In this document: piece after piece, positions 17,435-25,741 of the stretch
Position numbering within the stretch: position 1 is the stretch's first letter
How the letters are laid out: every line of letters starts with the position of its first letter
NCBI RefSeq assembly: GCF_002261425.1
Contig: NZ_NEVJ01000001.1
Location: 682,001 to 746,000, forward strand
From: Bordetella genomosp. 9
Lineage (GTDB): Bacteria > Pseudomonadota > Gammaproteobacteria > Burkholderiales > Burkholderiaceae_B
Length of the DNA stretch: 64,000 nt
Direction of reading: 5' to 3'
The notes under the pieces: generated by a model
Seen by the model: the letters and a program-made list of their open reading frames with translations, nothing else
Told to the model about the DNA's origin: nothing
The model's database searches: none
Translations under genes and position numbers: made by a program

Positions 17435-18747
17435 GCGCGCGCCTGGTTCAGTTCTTCAAGGCTGGTGCCCTTGGTTTCGGGCGCCAGGGCCACGGAAATG
17501 ATAAGGCCCATTGCACCGATCGCCGAAAAGAACCACAGCGCGGCGCTGTTGCCCCACCATGCGACGAAGTTGGGAAACACCAGCACGCCCAGGATGGAAC
17601 CGATGCGGCTGACGCCGGTGGCCATGCCGGATGCGCCCGCGCGGATGTCGGTGGGAAACAGCTCGGTCGGATAGACGAAATTCAGGATGCCGCCGCCCGA
17701 GTTGGCGAACAGCACGGCGCAGCTGAACAGCACCACCAGGAAACCGAAGCTGGGATTGCTGTTCATGGCCAGCGCCACCAGCGCCGCGGTCAGGCCCGCG
17801 AAGGACGTGATCAGCAGCGGCCGGCGCCCCCAGCTGTCGACCAGCTTCATGCCGATGAAGGCGCCGATCATGCCCAGCACGGCGACGATGCCCGAGCCCA
17901 CCAGCGTGGCCGCGTGCGAACCCTGCGCGAAGGGCGAAATCAGCGTGGGCGTGTACATGGCGATGCCGTAGTAGGCGGTGGCGTAGCAGAACCAGAAGCC
18001 GAAGACGAACAGGGTGCGCCGCGCCAGCGCCGGACTGAACAACTGCGCCAGTCCCACCTTGCGTCCCGTGTCGGGGGCCAGCACCACCGGCTCGCCGGTG
18101 ACCTTCAACATGATGGCCTGCGCTTCCTCGATGCGTCCGCGCGATTGCAGCCAGCGCGGCGATTCCGGCAGCGTGATCCGGAAAAAGAAAATGACCAGTG
18201 CGAACACCGCGCCGACCATGAACATGTAGCGCCATGCCGCCGGCCCGGCGGGCAGGCAGGCCAGGCCGACCAGGTAGGCCGCCACCGCTCCCACGAACCA
18301 CATGGCCGCCAGGAAAGTCCCGTGCTGGCCGCGCTTGTGGCGGGAGCTGAATTCGGTAACCAGTGTGGCCGAAATCGGGTAATCCGCGCCGATGCCCACC
18401 CCCAGCAGGAAGCGGAAGGCGATCAATTGCCAGATGTCCTGGGACAGCGCGGTCAAGGCGGCGAAGATGACGAAGGCCAGCAGGTCCACCACGTACATGG
18501 CCTTGCGCCCGAAGCGATCGGTCAGCCGACCCAGCAATATGGCGCCGACGAAAGAACCGATGATGGCCGACGATACCAGCAGGCTCTGCGCGCCCGCCTG
18601 CACGTTCCATTGCTGCTTGATCAGCGGCAAGGCCACCGCCACGATGGTCAGGTCGAAGCCGTCCAGGAACGTCCCGCCTGCCGATAACAATGTGACCTTG
18701 CGCTGGAAACGCGCGACCCGCGCGGAATCGAATCCGTCGAAACTCAT
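17431..18747 (-). CDS. MFS transporter, sugar-porter/SV2-like branch
   Basis: This 438-residue, 12-helix major facilitator has the TM2-3 loop motif GRLTDRFGRKAMY and a second-half counterpart. The TM4 segment GIGADYPISATLVTE is typical of organic-acid and phosphate-ester permeases in this branch. It is translationally coupled (ATGA) to the phosphoesterase, and a palindrome lies 36-51 bases upstream of its start. The substrate is unknown; the partner enzyme suggests a phosphate ester or an organic acid. Confidence 0.88.
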   Translation of the reverse strand: MSFDGFDSARVARFQRKVTLLSAGGTFLDGFDLTIVAVALPLIKQQWNVQAGAQSLLVSSAIIGSFVGAILLGRLTDRFGRKAMYVVDLLAFVIFAALTALSQDIWQLIAFRFLLGVGIGADYPISATLVTEFSSRHKRGQHGTFLAAMWFVGAVAAYLVGLACLPAGPAAWRYMFMVGAVFALVIFFFRITLPESPRWLQSRGRIEEAQAIMLKVTGEPVVLAPDTGRKVGLAQLFSPALARRTLFVFGFWFCYATAYYGIAMYTPTLISPFAQGSHAATLVGSGIVAVLGMIGAFIGMKLVDSWGRRPLLITSFAGLTAALVALAMNSNPSFGFLVVLFSCAVLFANSGGGILNFVYPTELFPTDIRAGASGMATGVSRIGSILGVLVFPNFVAWWGNSAALWFFSAIGAMGLIISVALAPETKGTSLEELNQARA

Positions 18748-18782
18748 ATGCTGCTTCCTCCTCCGGGTAGGCCCGGGTGTAT

Positions 18783-18798
18783 TTATGACTGGTCATAA
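18783..18798. promoter_or_regulatory. Palindrome upstream of the MFS/phosphoesterase operon
   Basis: TTATGAC-TG-GTCATAA has seven-base perfect arms with a two-base centre. It lies where a promoter of the minus-strand MFS operon would be. The form fits GntR- or TetR-type operators. The nearest regulator, the IclR protein encoded at 18880-19713, usually binds a different kind of site, so the cognate factor is unknown. Confidence 0.45.
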
Positions 18799-18879
18799 TC
18801 CAAGGCCGCATGGTGGCCCATAACGGCGCTTGCCGCGTTCACGGCCTGCGCCCAGATGTAACGACCCTATACGTGTGGA

Positions 18880-19713
18880 TCAGGACCCGCCGTCGCCAGC
18901 CAGTATGTCGCCGGACCAGGCCAGGCCGGGATAGCGCTCCTGGTGCCGGCGTGCGATCGCCTGCGCGGTCTGGCGCATGAGGCGCACGACTTCGCCATAG
19001 CGGTCCGCCGTCAGCCGGTTGGCCATGGCGGTGACGGTCACCGCGCCCAGGGCGGTGCCGCCGGGACCCGGGACCGGCACCGAGACCGCGCTGGTGCCCG
19101 GCATCAGACCGGCGGGCGCGTGCGCGATGCCGGTGGCGCGCGCGGCGGCGACGCGCGCCAGGATGTCCTGGGGCTTTTCACCCAGCACGGCCAGGCGCGC
19201 GGCATTGTCGGCGACCAGGACATCGCTTTCCTGTTCCGGCAGGCTGGCCAGCAGCGCCACGCCGGACACGCCCACGCCCAGCGGCCGGCGGACGCCGACT
19301 TCGATCGACAGCACCTGGATGGGGTGATGCCCGGTGCGCCGGCCGATACAGATGGAGTCGTGGCCGTGGCGGATGCTCAGGAACACGGTGTCGCCCACTT
19401 GCTGCGCCAGTTCGATCAGATAAGGATCGGCCAGGGTGAGCAGCGGAAAGCGGCGCGTCCGCGCCAGCCCGAGCAGGGTGACTTCCTGCCCGATCAGGTA
19501 GCGCCGCGTCTCGGGATCCTGTTCCACCGCGCCTTCCTGGATCAAGGCCTTGAGCAGGCGGTGCACCGTCGGCCGGTTCAGGCCGGACATACGCACCAGA
19601 TCGATCAGGCGGACGCCGCGTTCCTGTCCGCAGGCCACCAGCCGCAGCAGCGCCACGGCGCGGCGCACGGTCTGCGCGCCGGCCGGCGCATCATCGGCGG
19701 CCGGCGTGCTCAC
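18880..19713 (-). CDS. IclR-family transcriptional regulator
   Basis: This 277-residue regulator has an N-terminal winged helix-turn-helix (about 13-75, with IDLVRMSGLNRPTVHRLLKA) and a C-terminal IclR ligand-binding domain. The GTG start at 19713 overlaps the stop of the flavin reductase gene (GTGA), which fixes the start and implies cotranscription with that enzyme. It probably controls the divergent catabolic operon beginning at 20604. Aromatic acids or related metabolites are common IclR effectors. Confidence 0.88.
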   Translation of the reverse strand: MSTPAADDAPAGAQTVRRAVALLRLVACGQERGVRLIDLVRMSGLNRPTVHRLLKALIQEGAVEQDPETRRYLIGQEVTLLGLARTRRFPLLTLADPYLIELAQQVGDTVFLSIRHGHDSICIGRRTGHHPIQVLSIEVGVRRPLGVGVSGVALLASLPEQESDVLVADNAARLAVLGEKPQDILARVAAARATGIAHAPAGLMPGTSAVSVPVPGPGGTALGAVTVTAMANRLTADRYGEVVRLMRQTAQAIARRHQERYPGLAWSGDILAGDGGS

Positions 19714-20360
19714 GGCTGGTCCGGCGACGCGTCGGGTTCGGCCGCCATGACCGATTTCGGCGTCTGGCGGATGACGCGCTTGCTGACGATGGGCCCCAGG
19801 GAAGCATAGTTGGGGCCGCCGATGCGGCACACCGGCCGCAAGGCTTCGGTGTCTATCTTGCAGTCGTGCGCCAGGCCGTCGCGGACATGGAAGACCAGCA
19901 CTTCGCCCACGAAGAACTCCGCGCCCGTGTCGCCGTACGGCGTGACGCTGTGGAACCGGCATTCCATGCTGATGGGCGCGGCCGCCAGGCGCGGCGTATC
20001 GACCGCGACGCCAGGCACGGTCTCCAGCCCCAGCAGCTCGGCTTCGCTGATTTCCGGCGGATGCTCCTCGGCGCTGTCATGCAGGGCATCCAGCAGCGTT
20101 TCGTCGGCGACGTTCACCACGAAATGCCGCTGCGCCAGGATGTTGCGCGCCGTGTCCTTGCGTTCGCCGGCCTTGCGGCCGATGTTGATGCCCAACAGCG
20201 GTGGGGCGTTCGACACGAAAGTGAAGCAGCTGAAGGGCGCCAGGTTCACCTTGCCCTGGGGACCCACGCTGCTGATCCAGGCGATGGGGCGGGGCACCAC
20301 GATGCCGGACAGGAGCTTGTAGGTTTGCTGGGGCGTCAGTTCCGGGGCATCGATACGCAT
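19710..20360 (-). CDS. Flavin reductase-like FMN-binding split-barrel protein
   Basis: This 216-residue protein belongs to the flavin reductase (DIM6/NTAB) family. It carries the conserved N-terminal segment VPRPIAWISSVGPQGKVNLAPFS-type sequence (about 22-45) and a TARNI motif around 92. It would bind FMN and either reduce it for a two-component monooxygenase or act alone as an oxidoreductase. No oxygenase gene is in the window. It is divergent from the catabolic operon at 20604 and coupled to the IclR gene. Confidence 0.85.
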   Translation of the reverse strand: MRIDAPELTPQQTYKLLSGIVVPRPIAWISSVGPQGKVNLAPFSCFTFVSNAPPLLGINIGRKAGERKDTARNILAQRHFVVNVADETLLDALHDSAEEHPPEISEAELLGLETVPGVAVDTPRLAAAPISMECRFHSVTPYGDTGAEFFVGEVLVFHVRDGLAHDCKIDTEALRPVCRIGGPNYASLGPIVSKRVIRQTPKSVMAAEPDASPDQP

Positions 20361-20496
20361 GATGGATCTGTTCCGAGGTGTCCAATTATTGAACCATCTG
20401 TCGATGGCCAATCGGCCTTTTTGCCGATGTCTCCAGGCGTATTGTCGGAAATTTTGCGCGAGCGAGCAAAAGCGCCGCCGATGGCATCGCGCTATT

Positions 20497-20515
20497 AAGT
20501 CCACTATACGGACTT
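20497..20515. promoter_or_regulatory. AAGTCC-N7-GGACTT inverted repeat, putative IclR operator
   Basis: Six-base perfect arms around a seven-base centre (ACTATAC) lie in the 243-base divergent region between the flavin reductase and Bug receptor genes, 89 bases before the latter. The GTCC-N7-GGAC arrangement resembles 15-base sites bound by IclR-family proteins. A run of T follows the right arm, so a weak terminator is an alternative, though its position between divergent genes argues against it. Confidence 0.5.
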
Positions 20516-20603
20516 TTTTTCGACTTCGGCATTGTCGCTTCCCGCGCAAATTCCTAGAGTGCTTGCACAAGATCGACACAACGACGAATACGGAGACAAC
20601 ATC

Positions 20604-21575
20604 ATGATCCGCCGCCTGCTGGCTCCGGCCTGCGCCGCCATCGCGCTTGCCGGCCTGACTTCGATTGCCCATGCCGCCTGGCCCGACCGCCCCATACGCA
20701 TCGTCGTGCCGTACCCGCCCGGCGGCAACGTCGACGTGGCCGCCAGGCTGATCAGCCCCGGCCTGCAAGCCGCGCTGGGCCAGCCCATCATCGTGGAGAA
20801 CAAGCCGGGCGCGGGCGGCATGATCGCCGGCGAATTCGTTGCGCGCGCCGATCCCGACGGGTACACGCTCTTCATGGCGGCGAACGGTCCGCTGCTGTTC
20901 AGCCCGCTGATCTTCAAGCGTCCGGCCTACAAGTGGGATCGCGATTTCGCGCCCATCAGTTCGGTGTCGTACACGCCGCTGGTGCTGGAAGTGAAACCCT
21001 CGCTGCCGGTCAAGACGGTGGGCGAGCTGATCGCATTGGCGAAGAAGGAGCCGGGCAAGCTGACCATGGCGTCGCCCGGCGCCGGCACCACCAATCATCT
21101 GGTCAGCGAGCTGCTGCAGCACGTGACGGGCGCGCGCTGGACCACCGCGCAGTACAAGGGAAACGCGCCCGCCAACACGGACCTGCTCGGCGGCCAGGTG
21201 GACTTCCAGTTCGACCAGATCTCGGTGGCCACGCCTTTCATCAAGGACGGCAAGCTGCGCGCGCTGGCGGTCACCACGGCCACGCGCCTGCCATCGCTGC
21301 CCGACGTGCCGACCTTCGCCGAAGCGGGCGTGCAGGGCATGGAGGCGGCGACGTTCACCGGGCTGCTCGCGCCCAAGGGCACGTCGCCGGAGATCCTCGC
21401 GCGGTTGAGCCAGGCCCTGGCCGGCATACTCAAGCAGCCCGACATCATCAAGCGCTTCGACGACATGGGTGCGCAGGCGCGCGGCAACACGCCGGAAGAA
21501 TTCACGCGCTACCTGGCCGCCGAGGACGCGCGCTGGACGCCGATCATCGAACGCGCCGGCATCACCGCCAACTGA
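20604..21575 (+). CDS. Bug/TctC-family periplasmic solute receptor
   Basis: This 323-residue receptor has a signal peptide cleaved near residue 26 (SIAHA-AWPDRP). It has the canonical signatures VVPYPPGGNVDVAARL and ENKPGAGGMIAGE. It heads a five-gene operon (RidA-like, hydrolase, FAH, hydratase) in which neighbouring genes overlap or nearly touch. The ligand is therefore likely a dicarboxylic or aromatic-ring-derived acid. GGAGAC precedes the ATG. No TctAB genes are adjacent. Confidence 0.92.
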   Translation: MIRRLLAPACAAIALAGLTSIAHAAWPDRPIRIVVPYPPGGNVDVAARLISPGLQAALGQPIIVENKPGAGGMIAGEFVARADPDGYTLFMAANGPLLFSPLIFKRPAYKWDRDFAPISSVSYTPLVLEVKPSLPVKTVGELIALAKKEPGKLTMASPGAGTTNHLVSELLQHVTGARWTTAQYKGNAPANTDLLGGQVDFQFDQISVATPFIKDGKLRALAVTTATRLPSLPDVPTFAEAGVQGMEAATFTGLLAPKGTSPEILARLSQALAGILKQPDIIKRFDDMGAQARGNTPEEFTRYLAAEDARWTPIIERAGITAN

Positions 21576-21586
21576 GGAATCCCGCC

Positions 21587-21982
21587 ATGAGCAGACGCAG
21601 CATCTATGCCGAAGGCTTCAGCCACAAGAATCCCATCCCGGCTGCGTGCCGCCTGGGCGCCATGCTGTATTCGGGCAGCATCCAGGGCACCGACCCTGCC
21701 ACGGGCGCCTATGGCGAGACCCTCGAACGCCAGTGCGAACTGATGTTCGATCACGTGCGGCGCATCGTCGAAGCCGGCGGCGGCTCGCTGGCTTCCATCG
21801 TCAAGATGACGGTGTGGATGCGCGACCGCGGACAGCGCGCGGCGCTGAATGCCGTGTGGCTGCGCGCCTTTCCGAATGCCGAGGACCGGCCGGCGCGCCA
21901 CACGATGCAGGCCGACCTGGATGGCGACAAGCTGATCGAATGCGACTTCGTCGCGGTGATCGTCGAGGAGGACGCGGCATGA
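21587..21982 (+). CDS. RidA/YjgF-family protein
   Basis: This 131-residue protein has the Rid fold pattern: LYSGSIQGTDP strand-turn near 25-35, a helix with VEAGGGSLASIVKMTVWM, and ARHTMQADL carrying the Arg where RidA proteins bind carboxylates. It diverges from canonical RidA at the C-terminus, as in the Rid subgroups found in catabolic operons. The stop overlaps the start of the next gene (ATGA). It may deaminate a reactive imine or process an enol/enamine intermediate of this pathway. Confidence 0.85.
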   Translation: MSRRSIYAEGFSHKNPIPAACRLGAMLYSGSIQGTDPATGAYGETLERQCELMFDHVRRIVEAGGGSLASIVKMTVWMRDRGQRAALNAVWLRAFPNAEDRPARHTMQADLDGDKLIECDFVAVIVEEDAA

Positions 21983-22851
21983 CGCAGTATCAATCGTTCC
22001 ATCCCAATCCCAGCGCGCCGCGCACGCGGCTGCCGGCCGGCGCCTGCGACAGCCAGTTCCATGTGTTCGGCCCCGCGGACCGGTATCCCGTGCGCCCCAG
22101 CGCCGCCTACGAGATGCCCGGCGCCACCATCGAGGTGGCCCTGCGCCTGCACCGCCTGCTGGGCATCCAGCGCGGCGTCATCGTGCAGGCGACCACCTAC
22201 GGAGCGGACCACCAGGTCGTGCTCGACGGGCTGGCCGCCGCCGGGCCGGATTATCGCGGCTGCGCCAACGCCGCCGTGCTGGCCGAGCGCGACGACGCCT
22301 ACATCGCGAAACTGCACGATGCCGGCGTGCGCGGCGCGCGCTACACGCGGCAGGGCCTGGGCATCAGCATGGAGCCCGCGGTGTTCCAGCGGTCCATCGC
22401 GCGGCTGCGCGAGCTGGGCTGGTACGCCAAGTTCCAGCCGGAACCCGATGGCATCATGGCGCAGGCCGCGCAGTTCGAGGACCTGGATATCCCCGTGCTG
22501 ATCGACCACATGGGCCGCGCGGACCCCGCCGCGGGCGCCCAGGACCCCAGCCGGCGCAAGCTGCTGGAACTGCTCAAGCGCGGCAACTTCTGGGTCATGC
22601 TGTCGTTGACGGAGAAGCTGTCGAAGGCCGGCGAACCGTGGGACGACGTGCTGCCGCTGGCGCATGCGCTGATCGAAGCCAATCCGGATCGCGTGGTGTG
22701 GGGCAGCGATTGGCCGCATCCCGTGTCCGTCAAGGCCACGCCGGACGAAGGCCGGCTGGTGGACCAGGCGGCGCGCTACGCGGGCGACGCCGCCACCTTG
22801 CGGAAGATCATGGTCGACAACCCCGCCCGCCTTTTCGGATTCGACAAATGA
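21979..22851 (+). CDS. Amidohydrolase-fold lactonase, LigI-like
   Basis: This 290-residue TIM-barrel hydrolase belongs to the COG3618 family, which includes 2-pyrone-4,6-dicarboxylate hydrolase LigI. It has an N-terminal DSQFHVFGP motif (24-32), a central VLIDHMGRA and a C-terminal WGSDWPHP with the catalytic Asp. The usual HxH of metal-dependent amidohydrolases is QFH here, fitting the metal-independent LigI branch. It overlaps both neighbours by four bases. The likely reaction is opening of a pyrone or lactone to an open-chain oxo-dicarboxylate. Confidence 0.85.
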   Translation: MTQYQSFHPNPSAPRTRLPAGACDSQFHVFGPADRYPVRPSAAYEMPGATIEVALRLHRLLGIQRGVIVQATTYGADHQVVLDGLAAAGPDYRGCANAAVLAERDDAYIAKLHDAGVRGARYTRQGLGISMEPAVFQRSIARLRELGWYAKFQPEPDGIMAQAAQFEDLDIPVLIDHMGRADPAAGAQDPSRRKLLELLKRGNFWVMLSLTEKLSKAGEPWDDVLPLAHALIEANPDRVVWGSDWPHPVSVKATPDEGRLVDQAARYAGDAATLRKIMVDNPARLFGFDK

Positions 22852-23729
22852 AGCTGCTTTCCTTCGAACACCAGGGCCGCGCCAGCTTCGGCCTGCTGCG
22901 CGGCGAGGACGACGTCGTCGACCTGGGCGGGCAGGGGCATGCGGACCTGCGCGCCGCGCTGGCGGCGAACGCCTTGCCGGAACTCGCCCGCCGCGCGGAG
23001 ACCTTGAGCGCCAGCCTGAAGCTGGCGCACGTGCGCCTGCTGCCGCCCATTCCCCATCCGGAAAAAATCATCTGCGTCGGCGTGAACTACGGCAACCGCA
23101 ACGAGGAATACAAGGACGGCAGTGCGCCGCCGGCCTATCCCAGCGTATTCCCGCGGTTCCCGGGATCCTTCGTCGGCCACGGCCAGCCGCTGCTGCGCCC
23201 GCCCGAGTCGGAGCAGCTGGACTACGAAGGCGAGATCGCGCTGGTCATCGGCAAGCGCGGCCGGCGCATAGCCGCGGCCGATGCCTGGTCGCACGTGGCC
23301 GGGCTGACCTGCGCCAACGAAGGCACGGTGCGCGACTGGCTGCGCCATGGCAAGTTCAATGTGACGCAGGGCAAGAACTTCGACGCGAGCGGATCGATGG
23401 GACCGTGGATGGTCACGTCCGACGCCTTCGATCCGGATGCCCCCTTGACCGTGACGACGCGCGTCAATGGCGAACAGAGGCAGCACGACACGACGGCGAA
23501 CCTGATGTTCCCCTTCGCCGAGCTGATCCGCTACATCTCCATCTGGACCACCCTGGAGCCGGGCGACATCATCTCCACCGGCACGCCGGTGGGGGCGGGC
23601 GTGCGCTTCGATCCGCCGCGTTTCCTGAAGCCCGGCGACGTAGTCGACGTCGAGGTGCCCGGCATCGGCACCCTGTCCAACCCCGTTGCCGACGACCCGG
23701 CGGCCATCGCCCGGGGACCGGCCGCCTGA
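22848..23729 (+). CDS. Fumarylacetoacetate hydrolase-family enzyme
   Basis: This 293-residue FAH-fold protein has the metal-binding glutamates in the segments KIICVGVNYGNRNEEY and YEGEIALVIGKRGRRI, and the closing PGDIISTGTPVGAG. Such proteins cleave C-C bonds of acylpyruvates or isomerise/decarboxylate ring-cleavage products. The preceding lactonase and following hydratase make an acylpyruvate hydrolase or hydroxyhepta-diene-dioate isomerase role most likely. It overlaps the previous gene (ATGA). Confidence 0.88.
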   Translation: MKLLSFEHQGRASFGLLRGEDDVVDLGGQGHADLRAALAANALPELARRAETLSASLKLAHVRLLPPIPHPEKIICVGVNYGNRNEEYKDGSAPPAYPSVFPRFPGSFVGHGQPLLRPPESEQLDYEGEIALVIGKRGRRIAAADAWSHVAGLTCANEGTVRDWLRHGKFNVTQGKNFDASGSMGPWMVTSDAFDPDAPLTVTTRVNGEQRQHDTTANLMFPFAELIRYISIWTTLEPGDIISTGTPVGAGVRFDPPRFLKPGDVVDVEVPGIGTLSNPVADDPAAIARGPAA

Positions 23730-23784
23730 TCGCCTGACGGCCTTGCCGCCTGACTGCTTTACTGTCTTTCGCGAGCACATACTC

Positions 23785-24567
23785 ATGTTGAACGACCAGG
23801 ACCGCGATCGCGCCGCGACGCTGCTGTTGCAGGCCGAACGCACCGGCCAACCCGTCACGCAGTTGGCCCAGACCTTTCCCGGCATGGAAATCGCGGATTC
23901 CTATGCCATCCAGAAACGCATCATCGACCAGAAGATCGCGCAGGGCGCGCGCCTGCGCGGGCACAAGATCGGCCTGACGTCCAAGGCCATGCAAAGCACC
24001 GTCGGCATCGACGAGCCGGATTACGGGCATCTTCTGGACAGCATGTTCTTCCAGGATGGCCAGGACATCCCGACCGCGACGCTGATCGTGCCGCGCGTGG
24101 AAGTCGAGCTGGCCTTCGTGCTGGGCAAGCCGCTGCGCGGTCCCGACGTCAGCCTGTTCGACGTGCTGGGTGCCACGGATTACGTGGTGCCGGCCCTGGA
24201 GATCATCGACGGCCGCAGCAAATATCCGCGCACCATCGTCGACAACATCGCCGACAACGCCGCCTGCGCGGGCATCGTGCTGGGCGGCCGTCCGGTGCGT
24301 CCCATGGACATCGATCTGCGCTGGGTGGGTGCGATCCTGCTGAAGAACGGCGTGATCGAGGAATCCGGCGTATCGGCCGCCGTGCTGGGGCATCCCGCGC
24401 TGGGCATCGCGTGGCTGGCGAACAAGCTGGCGCAGCACGATACCGGACTGGAAGCCGGGCATATCGTGCTGGCCGGTTCGTTCACGCGCACCGTGCCGGT
24501 GAAGGCGGGCGATACGCTGCATGCCGACTACGGCCCGCTGGGCGGCATCGGCGTGCATTTTTCCTGA
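23785..24567 (+). CDS. hpaH: 2-oxo-hept-3-ene-1,7-dioate hydratase-like enzyme
   Basis: This 260-residue hydratase of the HpaH/MhpD group is close to the usual 267. It contains GHKIGLTSKAMQ near 66-77 and PRVEVELAFVLG near 111-122, whose glutamates bind the divalent metal. These enzymes add water to 2-hydroxydienoates from meta-cleavage pathways. It is last in the operon, 55 bases after the FAH gene. The aldolase (HpaI/MhpE type) normally following is not here, so the pathway must be completed elsewhere. Confidence 0.87.
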   Translation: MLNDQDRDRAATLLLQAERTGQPVTQLAQTFPGMEIADSYAIQKRIIDQKIAQGARLRGHKIGLTSKAMQSTVGIDEPDYGHLLDSMFFQDGQDIPTATLIVPRVEVELAFVLGKPLRGPDVSLFDVLGATDYVVPALEIIDGRSKYPRTIVDNIADNAACAGIVLGGRPVRPMDIDLRWVGAILLKNGVIEESGVSAAVLGHPALGIAWLANKLAQHDTGLEAGHIVLAGSFTRTVPVKAGDTLHADYGPLGGIGVHFS

Positions 24568-24570
24568 TGC

Positions 24571-25539
24571 CTATTCCGGGTGGATGTTGGCGTCCTTGGC
24601 GACCTTGGCCCATTTCACCATTTCGGTGTCGATGAATTTGGCGAAGTACTGCGGCGACTCGGTCACCGGATCGATGCTGGCCTGCTGCAGTGTCTTGCGT
24701 ACGACGGGGTCGGACAGGGCCTTGTTGATCTCGGCGTTCAACTTGTTGACGACGGCCGCCGGCGTGCCGGCCGGCGCCAGCACGCCGCCCCAGGTGCTGG
24801 TGTCATAGCCGGGCAGGCCCGCTTCCGCCATGGTCGGAATGTCGGGGTAGGCCGGGGCGCGTTTGGTCGTGGTGACGGCCAGCGGGCGCACCAGCTTGCC
24901 GGATACCGGCGCATGTAGCGCGGCCAGCGTATCGAACATCATGGACACCCGGCCGCTGGTCAGGTCCGGGTGCGCCGCCGTGCTGCCCTTGTACGGCACA
25001 TGGACCATATCGATGCCCGTCATGCTCTTGAACAGCTCGCCGGAAAAATGCGGCGCGCCGCCGGGGCCGCTGGAGGCGAACGTCAATTCATGCGGATGCG
25101 CCTTGCCGTAGGCGATCAATTCCTTCACCGACTTGACCGGCAAGCTGGGGGTGACGACCAGCATCAGCGGCACGGAGTGCGTCAGCGCGACGGGTTCGAA
25201 GCTTTTCACCGTGTCGTACGGCAGCTTGAACATGGTGGGGTTGATGGCGTGCGAGCTGGCGGCCAGGACCAGGGTATAGCCGTCGGGCGCGCTCTTGGCG
25301 ACATAGTCCTCGCCTATGGTGCCGGTGGCGCCGGGTTTGTTCTGGACCACCACGGACTGGCCCATGGACGTCGTCATCTTCTGGCTGATCAGCCGCGCGA
25401 CGATATCGATCGCGCCGCCCGGCGAAGCCGGAACGATGATGGTGATGGGGTGGCTGGGGTAGCTGTCGGCTGCCTGGGCGGCGGTGCCGGCCGCGCCGGC
25501 CAGCAGGGCGCAGGCGGCGGCAAGGCGAAATGGTCGCAT
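24571..25539 (-). CDS. Bug/TctC-family periplasmic solute receptor
   Basis: This 322-residue receptor has a signal peptide ending near residue 24 (AAQA-ADSYPSHP). Family signatures are IVPASPGGAIDIVARL and VQNKPGATGTIGE. It converges on the hydratase gene with only three bases between stops, and is transcribed away from recQ. GGAGGAGACC precedes the ATG. A weak palindrome CTAA-AACA-TTAG lies at 25567-25578 just upstream. Confidence 0.92.
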   Translation of the reverse strand: MRPFRLAAACALLAGAAGTAAQAADSYPSHPITIIVPASPGGAIDIVARLISQKMTTSMGQSVVVQNKPGATGTIGEDYVAKSAPDGYTLVLAASSHAINPTMFKLPYDTVKSFEPVALTHSVPLMLVVTPSLPVKSVKELIAYGKAHPHELTFASSGPGGAPHFSGELFKSMTGIDMVHVPYKGSTAAHPDLTSGRVSMMFDTLAALHAPVSGKLVRPLAVTTTKRAPAYPDIPTMAEAGLPGYDTSTWGGVLAPAGTPAAVVNKLNAEINKALSDPVVRKTLQQASIDPVTESPQYFAKFIDTEMVKWAKVAKDANIHPE

Positions 25540-25741
25540 GGGGTCTCCTCCGGGGTTATTGTTGTACTAAAACATTAGAATATCACTGCATCGGCCGCGG
25601 CAATGCAAGCGTTTCTTTGCCCCGTGCGCCAGGGAGCCGCCGCCCTGGCGGCCGGCGGCGACTTGCCCGGCCGGGGCGTCGAACGCGGACGCGGGTGGCG
25701 GCACACGGCTTGCAATGGCGGGGCTTTCTCGCAGACATCCC

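Noticed and set aside
20497..20520. AAGTCC-N7-GGACTT plus T-run as a terminator
   Set aside because: It lies between divergent genes where no transcript needs ending, and a six-base stem with a seven-base loop is weak; an operator is more likely.
20361..21122. N-terminal extension of the flavin reductase
   Set aside because: It is antisense to the Bug receptor and includes the divergent promoter; the family start is at 20360.
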